In this document: positions 43,951 to 54,274 of the stretch, piece after piece
Layout of the letters: each line of letters opens with the position of its first letter
How positions within the stretch are numbered: the stretch's first letter is position 1
Source of the DNA: Devosia pacifica
GTDB taxonomy: Bacteria; Pseudomonadota; Alphaproteobacteria; Rhizobiales; Devosiaceae
Length of the DNA: 64,000 nt
Direction: 5' to 3'
Assembly (NCBI RefSeq): GCF_014652635.1
Contig: NZ_BMZE01000003.1
Coordinates: 563,268-627,267 of the forward strand
Notes under the pieces: model-generated
Told to the model about the DNA's origin: nothing
The model's database searches: none
The model's input: the letters and a program-made list of their open reading frames with translations, nothing else
Position numbers and translations under genes: made by a program

Positions 43951-45261
43951 CTAGCTGTCGGACCCCACCTCGAGCGCGGCTGCCGCATCATCAAGCGCCT
44001 GTTCCGGCTCTTTCGACTGCGACAGCACCTCACCCAGAAGTATCTGGATCTGGTTCGAAATTTCGGGGTAGCTGGCGACGCCTGGCCGTGCCTGACCATT
44101 CTCGAGAGCTGCCGCGAACACATCGAATTCTGGTCCCGCAAACTCATCGTACTCTTCGTAAAGAGCAGCTGATGTCGGCAGCAAGCGCTGGAAGGCGTTA
44201 CCCGGCCCTGCATAGAGCTTGGCGATCTCGGCGCACATCTCCACTTTCGCCGGATCATCCGAAAGCGCTGCTATCGCCCAGCCCCCGGTGCCGGTCGCGC
44301 GTTGATCCGCCGTCGGTCCGGGCAATTCCGAAACCTGCCACTGCTCAGCCTGATCAACCGGCAATGTGGTCTGCAGTTGTGCATACTGCCAGTTACCGCC
44401 GATGAACATTGCGGTGGTGCCGGCGGCGGCGGCGGCGGTGATATCATCATAGGTGGTTATGGTCGCCACGCGCTGCGGCGCTGCGCCAGACTCGACCAGA
44501 TCATCGTAGAACTGCAGAGCGGCCAGGAACTTTTCGCGGTTCTCGCCCTCATAGAATATCGGGGCGCCTGTCTCATCAACGAGTTCCCCACCCTGCGCCC
44601 AGAAAAACGCCAGCCAGTCGAAGGCTGTGCCTTCAGTACGTCCGCCATTGAACAGCAGTCCCTCGTATCCCTCGTCAACCGTGTCGAGAGCGGCTTGCTG
44701 TGTTTCCTCCCAGGTCTGCGGGGCATCCGGCACGACCCCGGCATTGCGGTAGAGCACACGCAGATCGGTGAACCACCACAGGGCGACGATGTCGCCGTTG
44801 TCGTCGGTCACGGCTTCGCGAACGTAAGGAAAGAGATCGTCGATTTCGGCCTGGGTGAAGTAGTCGGTCATCGGCGCGAGCACGCCGGCATTCTTGAAAG
44901 TTGCCAGTTGAGCGGAATCGATCATCGCACAATCCGGCCCACGACCGGCCTGCGCCTGCTCCAGGATCCGCGCCTGCTCCTCATTGAGGTTGCCGGTCTG
45001 CAGCTGCGTGTCGATGCGCCAACCCGGATGTTCATTGATGAAGGTGGTGAAGAGCTCCACGAAGCCTTCAGCGGTCGCAGGATCAGCGCTGTAGAGATCG
45101 TAAGCCGTCAGGCGAAACGTCAGCGAATTCTCTGCGTCCGCCAGACCAACACGATCACGAGTCACTAGATCGTCCTGTGCCAAGGCTGGCAGAAGCGGAA
45201 GTGCAACCGCGCCGGTGAACGACAGGGCAGTTGCGGTTCGGAAGAGTCTGTTCATTCTCAT
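43951..45261 (-). CDS. Sugar-type ABC transporter substrate-binding protein, importer 2
   Basis: A 436-residue periplasmic binding protein. A signal peptide (MRMNRLFRTATALSFTGAVA... ending near PALAQ) is best fitted by ATG 45261, which has AGAGGGA upstream. The body is a family 1 solute-binding protein. A (CGG)6 run at 44421-44438 encodes a short Ala tract (TAAAAAGTT). The ligand is unknown, probably a sugar or polyol. Confidence 0.88.
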   Translation of the reverse strand: MRMNRLFRTATALSFTGAVALPLLPALAQDDLVTRDRVGLADAENSLTFRLTAYDLYSADPATAEGFVELFTTFINEHPGWRIDTQLQTGNLNEEQARILEQAQAGRGPDCAMIDSAQLATFKNAGVLAPMTDYFTQAEIDDLFPYVREAVTDDNGDIVALWWFTDLRVLYRNAGVVPDAPQTWEETQQAALDTVDEGYEGLLFNGGRTEGTAFDWLAFFWAQGGELVDETGAPIFYEGENREKFLAALQFYDDLVESGAAPQRVATITTYDDITAAAAAGTTAMFIGGNWQYAQLQTTLPVDQAEQWQVSELPGPTADQRATGTGGWAIAALSDDPAKVEMCAEIAKLYAGPGNAFQRLLPTSAALYEEYDEFAGPEFDVFAAALENGQARPGVASYPEISNQIQILLGEVLSQSKEPEQALDDAAAALEVGSDS

Positions 45262-45298
45262 TTTTTCGTTCCCTCTTTTTTTAATCTTGACCTGATCC

Positions 45299-46390
45299 TC
45301 AGTATGGAATGACCGAGCCATCTTCTGGATCGATGAGATGCATAAACGTCATGTCGAATGAAAGTGGCACCGTTTCACCTGCCCGTGGCGCGCGGTTTGG
45401 CGCGGCACGCACGCTGGCCGGATGCCCGGCAAGATCGAAGTAGACGATCGTTTCAACACCCAACGGCTCGACAACTTTTGTCTCGACTTCAATCGTGAAG
45501 TCGCTGGCATCACTTACGGACAACGCCTCGGGGCGCAGCCCCAAGGTCAAGCGCTTACCGAAATGCTTGGAGTAGGCTGACCCACGCGCACGCGGCACTG
45601 GCAAAGCCCGACCGTTGCCGATCCTGAAGACCAGGTCTTCGCCCTGTGCCTCCAGCGTTCCGTCAAAAAAGTTCATGCTGGGGGAGCCAATGAACTCGGC
45701 GACAAACCGCGTTGCCGGTTTATTGTAAACATCGAGCGGTGTGCCCACCTGCTCGATCACACCGTTGTTCATCACCACGACGCGGTCGGCCATGGTCATC
45801 GCCTCAACCTGATCGTGCGTGACGAAGATCGTCGTCGTCGGCACGCGTTGATGCAGGCGCTTGATCTCGATACGCATCTGCGCCCGCAGCTTGGCATCGA
45901 GATTGGACAGCGGCTCATCAAACAGAAAGACCTTCGGTCGGCGCACGATTGCGCGGCCCATCGCCACGCGTTGCCGCTGCCCCCCGGACAGTGCCTTCGG
46001 CCTGCGGTCGAGCAGAGCCTCAATATCCAGCAATCGTGCCGCATCAAGCACCGCCGCCTTGATTTCGGCACGGGAGAGATTTCGGTGGCGCAGGCCAAAG
46101 GCGATGTTCTGCGCGACATTCATGTGCGGGTAGAGAGCGTAGTTCTGGAACACCATGGCGATATCGCGTTCGCCGGGCGAGAGGTGGTTCACCACCGTCT
46201 CGCCAATCCGCAACTCACCACGGCTGATTGTTTCAAGCCCTGCGATCATCCGCAGGGTGGTCGACTTGCCGCATCCGGACGGCCCGACGAGCACAACAAA
46301 CTCGTTGTCTGCAATTTCGAGGTCGATATCGCGGACCGCTTCGATAGATCCGAACGCTTTTCCTAGGCTAACAAGGCTGACTGGTGCCAT
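45299..46390 (-). CDS. Sugar-type ABC transporter ATPase (UgpC/MalK-like), importer 2
   Basis: A 363-residue ATPase: Walker [10 protein letters not shown], signature [14 protein letters not shown], Walker [13 protein letters not shown], and a C-terminal TOBE-type domain. It is the first gene of the importer 2 operon, the reverse of importer 1, where the binding protein is first. The 263-bp gap 46391-46653 upstream shows no clear operator or terminator. Confidence 0.92.
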   Translation of the reverse strand: MAPVSLVSLGKAFGSIEAVRDIDLEIADNEFVVLVGPSGCGKSTTLRMIAGLETISRGELRIGETVVNHLSPGERDIAMVFQNYALYPHMNVAQNIAFGLRHRNLSRAEIKAAVLDAARLLDIEALLDRRPKALSGGQRQRVAMGRAIVRRPKVFLFDEPLSNLDAKLRAQMRIEIKRLHQRVPTTTIFVTHDQVEAMTMADRVVVMNNGVIEQVGTPLDVYNKPATRFVAEFIGSPSMNFFDGTLEAQGEDLVFRIGNGRALPVPRARGSAYSKHFGKRLTLGLRPEALSVSDASDFTIEVETKVVEPLGVETIVYFDLAGHPASVRAAPNRAPRAGETVPLSFDMTFMHLIDPEDGSVIPY

Positions 46391-46653
46391 AGACGCGCCG
46401 AATCCTTACTGTCCGAGCGCACAGGCGCTCATCATCCATCAAGTCTCATCCGGCGCCAGCGAACGGTCAAGCCGAGCAACGTCAACGCTCAGCGAGGGAT
46501 ACGCACGCGCACCAGCTTTGGATCCCCTCATCTTTGACGAGTGAACTTGCCGCCGGCCGCGACGCGCGCAGGACTTTTTTGATGCAGGCACAGTTGGGAG
46601 GGTCTGGATAATCCGACCGGCAACAGCTGAGCAGCGAGAGGCCGCCAGTCTAC

Positions 46654-47046
46654 TCAAGCCCGCCGCTTGAGCGCGGTGACCTCGATCTCCACCTTGATTT
46701 CCTCGACGGGAAAGCCGCAGATGATGGTGGTATTGGTCGGGCGTGGGTCCGAAAAATGCTCCCCGAGGACCTTCGAGATGGTCATGACGTCGTCGCGGCT
46801 GGCAACGTAGACGTTGAGTTTGACGATATCCGCAAGGCTGGCGTCCGCCTGCTCTAGGACCTTCGTGATGGTGCGTAGCGATTGGCGCGCCTGTTGTTCG
46901 GGGTCTTCCGAAATCGAACCGTCCGCTGGGTCGTGGCCCGCGGTGCCAGAGATGAAAACCCACTCCCCATCGACAACCGCGCGGGAATAACCGGCGAGTT
47001 TTTCAAACTTCGATCCGGATGAAATCGTCCAGCGTTTTGTCGACAT
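46654..47046 (-). CDS. RidA-family protein lacking the imine-deaminase arginine
   Basis: A 130-residue YjgF/YER057c/UK114 protein (FISGTAGHDP, LADIVKLNVYVAS, VEIEVTALKRR). The position of the catalytic Arg105 of RidA holds Asn105 here (PTNTTIICGF), so it probably belongs to a non-deaminase Rid subgroup, though a different chemistry is possible. It is last of a run with GntR, aminotransferase and FAD-oxidase genes, which generate or use imines. Confidence 0.87.
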   Translation of the reverse strand: MSTKRWTISSGSKFEKLAGYSRAVVDGEWVFISGTAGHDPADGSISEDPEQQARQSLRTITKVLEQADASLADIVKLNVYVASRDDVMTISKVLGEHFSDPRPTNTTIICGFPVEEIKVEIEVTALKRRA

Positions 47047-47085
47047 TAAAGCTCCTTGAGTGTCGGATAGATTGGGTGGAAGGGG

Positions 47086-47811
47086 CTAGGCCTCTTCGGC
47101 GGTGCGCTCTTCTTCGGCGAGGATTTCAAGCAGAAGATCGCGCGAGGTGCGGATATCAGCCTCGCAGGCGGCGCCGAGCATTGCCCAGTCGCCGTTCTTG
47201 ATGGCCTCGAGCATCGCGGCATGCTGATCGGTGAAGCCGGCCTTATGCTCGGTCTTCAGTAACGCCCCCATGCGATCCGACAGGAACCGGACGTATGGTC
47301 CCGAACGCAGCCAGAGATTCTCGATCTGGCTGAGCAGCACCGGGCTGCCGGCAGCGCGGTAGATGTGGAAGTGAAACGCCCGGTTGGCGGCGGTCATCTC
47401 GGTATTGCGTTCGGCGCTGGCGCTCGCGTGGTGATGCTCGAGAATTGTTTCTAGCGCCGCGATATCCTGTGGCGTCATGTTGGGGCCGGCGATTTTCGCG
47501 GTCGCCCCCTCGACGATGATCCGGGCGCGGCTGATGTCACGCAGCTCCGCGGCGGTAATTGCCGGAACATAGGCAGTACCGGCGGCGGATATGCTCAAGG
47601 CATTTTCCGAGGCCAGCCGGCGCAATGCTTCGCGCACCGGCATGTGCGATGTCTGGAAGCGTTCGGAAAGCGAGGCGATGGTGAAGGCCTTCTGTGCCTC
47701 GAACGCCCCCGACATCAAGGCGTCGCGCAACTGCTCATAGACAAGGTCATGGACTGTCTTGCGCGACGAAACGGGTTTGAAATCGCCGGTTGAGAATTTG
47801 CTATCGTGCAA
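47086..47811 (-). CDS. GntR/FCD-family transcriptional regulator
   Basis: A 241-residue regulator: N-terminal winged helix (IASLSERFQTSHMPVREALRRL) and a helical FCD effector domain (NRAFHFHIYRAAGSP). It begins with TTG 47811, supported by AAGGGAG eight bases upstream. It lies inside the peptide/amino-acid locus and is the natural candidate to bind the paired TTTGATCAAA sites at 56101 and 56193. That pairing is an inference. Confidence 0.88.
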   Translation of the reverse strand: MHDSKFSTGDFKPVSSRKTVHDLVYEQLRDALMSGAFEAQKAFTIASLSERFQTSHMPVREALRRLASENALSISAAGTAYVPAITAAELRDISRARIIVEGATAKIAGPNMTPQDIAALETILEHHHASASAERNTEMTAANRAFHFHIYRAAGSPVLLSQIENLWLRSGPYVRFLSDRMGALLKTEHKAGFTDQHAAMLEAIKNGDWAMLGAACEADIRTSRDLLLEILAEEERTAEEA

Positions 47812-47897
47812 AAGGTCTTCCTCCCTTGGTCCGGCGCTTGCCGCATCTTGCCACTATGATCAAGCAGGCATGATCGGCAAAACGGAAATCTCGACGT

Positions 47898-49064
47898 TTA
47901 CCCCAGTGTCCTGACAAAGGCTGTGATGCGGTCCATCGCTTCATCGATGTCTTCAAGCGATAGCGCACCAAAGCAGAGGCGCAGACGCCCCTCGCCGGTT
48001 TCGCCATAAAAGCTGCCGGCCTCGACCACGACCCCGGCCTCGTCCATCAGCCGTTCCGCAAACTCTTGCGAGGGAATGCCGAACGCCGAAATGTCCGCAA
48101 ACGCATAGATCGTCCCCTGCGGCCATGGACACTTGATGCCGGAAACCTGGTTGAGGCGGGTCACCACCCGGTCGCGTTTGGCGCGGTCTTCGGCGACCAG
48201 TTCTGCCAGCACCGCCGGATCACCGGTCAGCGCCGCCAAGGCACCGTGCTGGATGAAAGTGTTCACATGCGTCACTTCATTGGCGGTGATCTTGAGAATG
48301 GCACCGACGGCGCCCTGAGGGGCGGCCAGATAGCCGATCCGCCAGCCATCCATCGCAAAGCTCTTGGTGAAGGCGAACAAAGTCACCGTGCGCTCGGCCA
48401 TGCCCGGCAGCGAGGCGATCGAGATGTGTCGGGCTTCGTCATAAACGATCTCCTCGTACACCTCGTCCGAGACGACGATGAGATCGTGCTGTATGGCAAT
48501 ATCGGCAAGCGCGGTCAGCTCGTCGCGCGAGTAGACGCGCCCAGTAGGATTGCAGGGGCTGATCAGGACGATCATTTTGGTGCGCGGGGTGATCGCTGCA
48601 TTGATGCGATCCGCATCAATGGCGAAACCGTTTTCGTCATCAAGCTCGACAATGACAGGTACGCCGCCGGCGAGCTCGATCTTGCCGATATGCTGCGGAT
48701 AATAGGGCTCGAGCAGGATGACTTCGTCGCCATCATCGATGAAGGCCATCAGCGCCGCGTAAGAGCCGTGAGTCAGCCCGTTGGTGACGACAATTTGGTC
48801 GGGCGTCACGTCCATCTTGTTCTGGCGCGCGAGCTTGGCAACGATCGCATCGCGTAGCGGCAAGATGCCGGGCAAGTCGGAATAGTGCACCTCGCCGGCC
48901 TCAATCGCCGCGATGGTCGCGTCCTTGATGTGCTTGGGCGTATCCGCATGGGGCTTGCCCAGTTCCATGTGGATCAGGTCATCGCGGGTGCTGGCCGCGG
49001 CGCGCGCGTACATGCCGAAGGACTTCTTGGACGTGCCGGTGATGCGGCGGGCGAGCTGTTTCAT
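47898..49064 (-). CDS. Class I/II PLP-dependent aminotransferase
   Basis: A 388-residue fold-type I aminotransferase. The PLP lysine is Lys234 (FTKSFAMDGWRIGY); SPCNPTG and the C-terminal RLRLCFG block with the carboxylate-binding Arg are present. It moves amino groups between an amino acid and a keto acid. The substrate is unknown; context suggests an amino acid released from imported peptides. Confidence 0.9.
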   Translation of the reverse strand: MKQLARRITGTSKKSFGMYARAAASTRDDLIHMELGKPHADTPKHIKDATIAAIEAGEVHYSDLPGILPLRDAIVAKLARQNKMDVTPDQIVVTNGLTHGSYAALMAFIDDGDEVILLEPYYPQHIGKIELAGGVPVIVELDDENGFAIDADRINAAITPRTKMIVLISPCNPTGRVYSRDELTALADIAIQHDLIVVSDEVYEEIVYDEARHISIASLPGMAERTVTLFAFTKSFAMDGWRIGYLAAPQGAVGAILKITANEVTHVNTFIQHGALAALTGDPAVLAELVAEDRAKRDRVVTRLNQVSGIKCPWPQGTIYAFADISAFGIPSQEFAERLMDEAGVVVEAGSFYGETGEGRLRLCFGALSLEDIDEAMDRITAFVRTLG

Positions 49065-49152
49065 ACAATAGTGTCCTGACGCCTGGTATAGACGAGATTG
49101 AGTGCGGGCATACGAAGCGGCGCGATGCTGCGGTTTGTTGAGAAGCGACCGG

Positions 49153-50457
49153 TCATTTGGCCATCCGGTCCATAAGCCGCGCCTGCAGCAGCGCGGCGGA
49201 TGCCACGATCGGCGTGAAGCGTTGAAACGGCAGAGGGCGCAAAGGCCTTACGGGGATCGGCAGGTGCTCCACCGGCTCTCCGAGCGCCGCGCGTGCCAGT
49301 ACACGACCGAGTTGCGCCGTCATCGCGATGCCGCGGCCATTACAGCCAATGCCGCCGAACCAGCCATCGCCCAACTGGTGCAGGCGCGGCAGGAAATCCG
49401 GCGTCATCGCAGCGGTTCCTGTCCACACGACTTCCGGGCTCACTGCCTTGGGCAGGCTCAGTTCCTCGCTGAGGCGTTCGGCAACGCTTCGGCCCAGCCG
49501 GGCAAACGCACCAAGCGGGACGGCAGCCATTCCGCCGCTGATCAGGCGATTATCGCGATCAAGGCGATAGGTGAACAGGTTCTGGCGGGTGTCCCCCAAG
49601 GGCCGGCCATCTGGTGAGATCCGCCTGACCGTCGCTTCATCCGCCGGGGTCGTGGCAATCTGATAAACACGCAACGGCACCGTCGAACGTCCCATTGGCG
49701 ATGCAACACCAGTTGTGAAGCCATTGGTGCACAGCAAGACCTTGCTGGCGCGGAGCGACGCGCCTGAGCGCATCGTCAGGCGCCAGCCATTGCCGTCTTT
49801 GCTTACACGCTCGACGCACTGCGCTTCATGCACAGTGCCGCCGCGGCGCTGTACGCCGATACCAAGCCCGCGAAGATAATCGAGCGGATGAATGGTGCCG
49901 CCGTCGCCATCGAGCAGGGCGCCGGAATAGATATCCATGCCGGTTTGGGCGCGGATTTCGTCGGCATCGAGAAACGATACCGGCCGTCCGAGCTCGCGCC
50001 ACAGGGCGGCGCGCGCCTTCAACAGCTCGGCTCCTGCTGCGCCATAGGCCGGGTTGAGCCAGCCGGTCTGGCGCGCATCGCACTCGATCTCGTCTTCGGC
50101 AATGGTGCGAAACACGGCATTTGCGCCATCGCCCACGAGCCGCAACAGCGCATCGCCGCGTTCTGCCCCGAGTTTGGCGCGGACCGCCGCCGGATCGGCC
50201 TTGGCAAAGTTCGGCACTACGAAGCCGGCGTTCATGCCGCTGGCGCCGCCCCCGATTGTGCCGGCATCGAGCACGGCAACGGACCGTCCGGCGATCAGCA
50301 GTTCACGTGCCGCCGTCATGCCGGTGAACCCACCGCCGATGACGGCGACATCCACAGTGTCCGGCACTGATCTATCAGGCGAGAGGACAAGACGGGCAGT
50401 GCGGGTCCAAAGCGTTTCCAAGCGATCTCCGAAAGGCAAGATTGTCGCGGGGTCCAT
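49153..50457 (-). CDS. FAD-dependent amino-acid/amine oxidoreductase (DadA/PuuB-like)
   Basis: A 434-residue flavoprotein of the DAO fold. The dinucleotide loop is VAVIGGGFTG at residues 37-46, and the C-terminal block GIGCNGRGIAMTA closes the FAD site. It oxidises a C-N bond to an imine. The start at ATG 50457 (MDPATILPFGD) lies 5 bp past the DppB-type stop; the longer frame is antisense-like and unlikely. The gene is part of the peptide importer operon. Confidence 0.9.
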   Translation of the reverse strand: MDPATILPFGDRLETLWTRTARLVLSPDRSVPDTVDVAVIGGGFTGMTAARELLIAGRSVAVLDAGTIGGGASGMNAGFVVPNFAKADPAAVRAKLGAERGDALLRLVGDGANAVFRTIAEDEIECDARQTGWLNPAYGAAGAELLKARAALWRELGRPVSFLDADEIRAQTGMDIYSGALLDGDGGTIHPLDYLRGLGIGVQRRGGTVHEAQCVERVSKDGNGWRLTMRSGASLRASKVLLCTNGFTTGVASPMGRSTVPLRVYQIATTPADEATVRRISPDGRPLGDTRQNLFTYRLDRDNRLISGGMAAVPLGAFARLGRSVAERLSEELSLPKAVSPEVVWTGTAAMTPDFLPRLHQLGDGWFGGIGCNGRGIAMTAQLGRVLARAALGEPVEHLPIPVRPLRPLPFQRFTPIVASAALLQARLMDRMAK

Positions 50458-50461
50458 GGCC

Positions 50462-51418
50462 TCAGCCGCGAATACGTGGGTCGAGAAGGAAATAGAGAAA
50501 GTCGACGACGAGATTGGCGAGGACGATGAAAAAGCCGGCGAGCATGACCACGCCAATGATCACCGGCCGGTCCTGTGTCTGTACCGATTGCACAGCGAGA
50601 GAGCCGATGCCCTGAAGCCCGAACACCTGTTCGGTGACCAGGGCACCGCCCAGCAACGCCGCGATGTCTGCGCCGAGCTGGGTGGCCAGGGGTGAAAAAA
50701 TCGAGCGCACGCCGTGCTTGTAGACGACCTTGCGCTCGGACAGACCCTTGGCACGGGCGGTGCGGATATAGTCTTCGCCCAGAACATCGAGCAACTGTCC
50801 GCGCGTCAGGCGCGCATAAATGGCAGCCGAGGTCAGCGCCAGCGTGAACCACGGCAGCAGCAGGTGCCATGCCCAGACGGCGGGATTGTCGAAAAAGCTG
50901 CGGTAACCGCCTGGTGGGAACAGCGTGAAGCCGGCCTGGCGTGGCAGGAAGTACAAGAAATAAAGCGCCGCCATACCGAGGACGAATGAGGGAAAGCTTA
51001 CCCCGATCAAGACGAAGCCTTGCCCGATCCGGTCTTGCAGGCTGCCGGGCCGACGCGCCGACATGATGCCTATGGGAACGCCCATCAACAGCCACATCAC
51101 GACAGCGCCGATGCACAGCGAAATGGTCGCCGGCATGCGGTTCTGGATCAGTTCAAGGACCGGCTGCTGGTTGCGGTAGGAATAGCCGAGGTCACCACGC
51201 AGACTGCGCCCGAGAAAGCTCACATATTGTTCGATGACGGGGCGGTCGAGCCCCAGATTCTCTCGAACAAGTGCTACCTGCGCCTCTGTTGCGCGCTCAC
51301 CTGCGACGATGCGTGCCGGGTCACCCGGGGCAACGAAAAATAGGGTGAAGACGAAGCCGCTCAACATGATGAGGACGAGACAGGCAAAGCCGATCCGGCT
51401 GGCGATAAAGCCGATCAT
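50462..51418 (-). CDS. Dipeptide-type ABC transporter permease (DppB-like)
   Basis: A 318-residue permease with six spans and the DppB loop (TARAKGLSERKVVYKHGVRS). N-terminal FVAPGDPARIVAGE is typical. It starts at ATG 51418, overlapping the DppC-type stop. Confidence 0.93.
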   Translation of the reverse strand: MIGFIASRIGFACLVLIMLSGFVFTLFFVAPGDPARIVAGERATEAQVALVRENLGLDRPVIEQYVSFLGRSLRGDLGYSYRNQQPVLELIQNRMPATISLCIGAVVMWLLMGVPIGIMSARRPGSLQDRIGQGFVLIGVSFPSFVLGMAALYFLYFLPRQAGFTLFPPGGYRSFFDNPAVWAWHLLLPWFTLALTSAAIYARLTRGQLLDVLGEDYIRTARAKGLSERKVVYKHGVRSIFSPLATQLGADIAALLGGALVTEQVFGLQGIGSLAVQSVQTQDRPVIIGVVMLAGFFIVLANLVVDFLYFLLDPRIRG

Positions 51419-52350
51419 TATGCTACCCCCGCCGGTTTCTTGGCCTTCGCGGCTTTCGGCCCCTTATTTGCCGGATCGAGCGCATCGCGCAGGGCATCAC
51501 CAAGAATGTTGAAGGACAACGTGGTGAGCAGCAGCGCAAGGCCGGGAAACAGCACCAGCCACCAGGCAAACATGTAGATCGAGTTGTTGGCGGCCTCCGC
51601 CAGCATGCCGCCCCAGCTTGGTGCCGGCGGGACGATGCCAAGCCCAAGAAACGACAGGGTCGCCTCGAAGATGATCGAGGTGGGTACCATCATCGTCGTG
51701 TAAATGATGATTGGCGCGCCGAGATTGGGCAGGATGTCAGTGAACATGATGGAAAAGTGCCCTGCCCCCATCGACCGGGAGGCAAGAACGAACTCGCGCT
51801 CCTTCAGCGACAGCACCTGCCCTCGGATGACGCGGCCCATCGTTGTCCACGAGAAGAAGACGATCACGCTCAAGCTGAGAGAGACACTGGGGCCGAAAAC
51901 CGCCACGAGTGAGAGCATGCACAACAGCACCGGGATGCTCATAACGAGATCCATCACGCGCCCAAGCACGGCATCGACCCAGCCGCCGAAATAGCCGGCC
52001 ACGAGTCCGATGGTCACGCCAATTGCCGCCGCAAGCAGAGAGGCCACCATGCCGATTGCAAGCGATATGCGCGCGCCATACGCGAGGCGAACGAAGAGAT
52101 CGCGGCCGATCTGGTCGGTGCCGAACAGGAACTCTCCGCTTGGCGGTACCGGCAAGCCTGTCGGTGTCAGGCCGGTATCGCGGAACTGCGCGATTGCCGA
52201 ATGCCCTGTCAGCGCGGCAATGCCGTCGGCCCCGATGGCCATGACAACGAGAATCACGATGAAGGTCAGCGACACCAGCCCGGCGCGGTCAGCCAGCAGG
52301 CGCCGCATAGTCAGGTCGAAGGAACTGCGCTGTTTGATCTCAGGCGCCAT
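51418..52350 (-). CDS. Dipeptide-type ABC transporter permease (DppC-like)
   Basis: A 310-residue permease with the DppC N-terminal segment and EAA-like loop (EFVLASRSMGAGHFSIMFTD). GEFLFGTDQIGRDLFVRLAY is the family hallmark. The ATPase stop overlaps its start by 11 bp. Confidence 0.93.
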   Translation of the reverse strand: MAPEIKQRSSFDLTMRRLLADRAGLVSLTFIVILVVMAIGADGIAALTGHSAIAQFRDTGLTPTGLPVPPSGEFLFGTDQIGRDLFVRLAYGARISLAIGMVASLLAAAIGVTIGLVAGYFGGWVDAVLGRVMDLVMSIPVLLCMLSLVAVFGPSVSLSLSVIVFFSWTTMGRVIRGQVLSLKEREFVLASRSMGAGHFSIMFTDILPNLGAPIIIYTTMMVPTSIIFEATLSFLGLGIVPPAPSWGGMLAEAANNSIYMFAWWLVLFPGLALLLTTLSFNILGDALRDALDPANKGPKAAKAKKPAGVA

Positions 52351-54190
52351 GCACTGTGCCCTCGCTGATCATTGACCCAGGAGCACCGCCGACATTGCGA
52401 TAATTGGGGTCCGCTGCCGCCAGCAGTTCGCGCGTATAGGGGTGCTGCGGGTCGTTGTAGAGCTCTTGCGTCGCGCCGCGCTCGACCACCTGTCCGTCTT
52501 TCATGACGATGATCTGCGCGCTGACATGGCGAACCACGGCGAGGTCGTGGGAGATGAACAGGTAGGACAGCCCTAGATCCCTCTGAAGCTTCGCGATCAG
52601 GTTGAGAATCTGCGCCTGAATCGACACATCGAGCGCCGAGACTGGTTCATCGAAGATGATGATGGAGGGATTGAGCGCGAGAGCGCGCGCGATGCCGATG
52701 CGCTGGCGCTGGCCGCCGGAAAACTCGGAAGGGAAGCGGTTATAGTGCTCGGGATTGAGCCCCACCAGCTCCATCAATTCACGCACCCGGTTCCTGCGGT
52801 CGTCACCTTTGGCGACATTCTGGATGCGGAACGGGTCACCGATGATGGAGCCGACGCGGCGTTTCGGGTTGAGCGATCCGAACGGGTCCTGAAACACCAT
52901 CTGAACGCGCTTGCGGGTCTCGACCCACTCAGCCCGGTCGAGGTCGATAATGCTCTTGCCTTCGATGGCGACATCACCTGCGCTGGGCGGCAATAATCCC
53001 GCGATGATGCGCGCAAGGGTGGATTTTCCACATCCGCTCTCGCCGACGATACCGAGGGTTGTGCCCCGCGCCAGCTCGAGACTGACGCCCTTGAGCACCT
53101 CGACCCCGGAGCTGCGCAAAAACAGCGAACGTCCGCCATATGTCAGGCGCACGTCCGATGCGCTGACGACGATATCGGAGGTGTCCGGCGTGTATGTTTG
53201 CTCGGGTGTCGCTTGTGCGGGCGTCAAAGCCTTCGAGGCCTTCTCTTCCAGCCAGCACAGCGAGTGCGTTCCGTCCTCGAACTGACGGATTGGCGGGCGC
53301 TGGTTGCGGCACACATCCATTACGGCCGGGCAGCGATCAGCAAACGCGCAGCCCTTCTGCTCGATGAGAAGGCTTGGCGGCTGACCGGCGATTGAGTGAA
53401 GCGCGCCCTTGGTCTCCTGGTTGGGAGACGATTGCAAGAGCCCGAGCGTATATGGGTGCGACGGCGCCTTCAGCACTGCGTCGCCCGGGCCAAATTCCAT
53501 GCGATTGCCGGCATACATGACCATTGCGTGGTCAGCGACCGAGGACAGCAATTCGAGATCGTGCGTGACCATGATGATCGCGGTGCCGAGTTCGCGGCGC
53601 ATCTCGTTTAGAAGGGCGATGATCTGGGCCTGAACGGTCACGTCGAGAGCCGTCGTTGGCTCATCTGCGATAAGAAGGGCGGGGCGCAGGGCGATCGCCA
53701 TGGCGATCATCACACGCTGGCGCTGGCCGCCGGAAAACTGGTGTGGGTAGTCGTGAACGCGCTTGTCAGGCTCATAGATACCGACGCGGCCGAGCACGTC
53801 TATGGCTTCTGCAAGAGCGTCGCGCGATGAGACCTTGCGGTGAGTCCTGATCGCTTCGATGATCTGCTGACCGATCGTATAGAACGGATGCAGGCTCGAC
53901 AGCGGATCCTGCGAGATCATAGCGATGCGATCGCCGCGCAAATGCTGCATCTGCCGTGGCGACAGCTTCAGCAGATCCCGGCCTTCGAACAGAATTTCGC
54001 CCCTGATCCGAGCGCTGGGCAACAGGCCCATGATGGCTTGCGACAAGACGCTCTTGCCGGAGCCGGACTCGCCGGCGATGCCGAAAAGCTCTTGGGCGCC
54101 GACCTCGAACGAAACGTCGCGGGCTGCATGCACATCGCCATCACCGGTTGGGATGTCGATGTTGAGATTGCGGACGGACAAGACGGTCAT
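52340..54190 (-). CDS. Dipeptide-type ABC transporter ATPase, fused DppD-DppF
   Basis: A 616-residue protein with two ATPase domains in one chain: domain 1 (about 1-265; [34 protein letters not shown]) with the oligopeptide C-terminal Cys-rich block (GCAFADRCP), then domain 2 (about 340-600; [34 protein letters not shown]). Both have complete motifs, so both sites can be active. It powers the importer. Confidence 0.94.
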   Translation of the reverse strand: MTVLSVRNLNIDIPTGDGDVHAARDVSFEVGAQELFGIAGESGSGKSVLSQAIMGLLPSARIRGEILFEGRDLLKLSPRQMQHLRGDRIAMISQDPLSSLHPFYTIGQQIIEAIRTHRKVSSRDALAEAIDVLGRVGIYEPDKRVHDYPHQFSGGQRQRVMIAMAIALRPALLIADEPTTALDVTVQAQIIALLNEMRRELGTAIIMVTHDLELLSSVADHAMVMYAGNRMEFGPGDAVLKAPSHPYTLGLLQSSPNQETKGALHSIAGQPPSLLIEQKGCAFADRCPAVMDVCRNQRPPIRQFEDGTHSLCWLEEKASKALTPAQATPEQTYTPDTSDIVVSASDVRLTYGGRSLFLRSSGVEVLKGVSLELARGTTLGIVGESGCGKSTLARIIAGLLPPSAGDVAIEGKSIIDLDRAEWVETRKRVQMVFQDPFGSLNPKRRVGSIIGDPFRIQNVAKGDDRRNRVRELMELVGLNPEHYNRFPSEFSGGQRQRIGIARALALNPSIIIFDEPVSALDVSIQAQILNLIAKLQRDLGLSYLFISHDLAVVRHVSAQIIVMKDGQVVERGATQELYNDPQHPYTRELLAAADPNYRNVGGAPGSMISEGTVHGA

Positions 54191-54215
54191 GGGTGAAGCC
54201 GCATCATAAATCGGG

Positions 54216-54249
54216 GAGGCTGGACCCTTTCGAGGGGGCCCAACCTCCG
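54216..54249 (-). repeat. Intercistronic hairpin after binding-protein gene 3
   Basis: GGAGG...CCTCC encloses a 13-position stem with two mismatches and a loop of about eight bases, in the 84-bp gap between the binding-protein stop and the ATPase start. It has no T-run. Confidence 0.55.
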
Positions 54250-54274
54250 CTTTAAAGAGCTGATGCCGCAGCGA

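Noticed and set aside
44421..44438. (CGG)6 run as a phase-variable repeat
   Set aside because: It is a trinucleotide tract inside a coding frame, so length change would only add or remove alanines.
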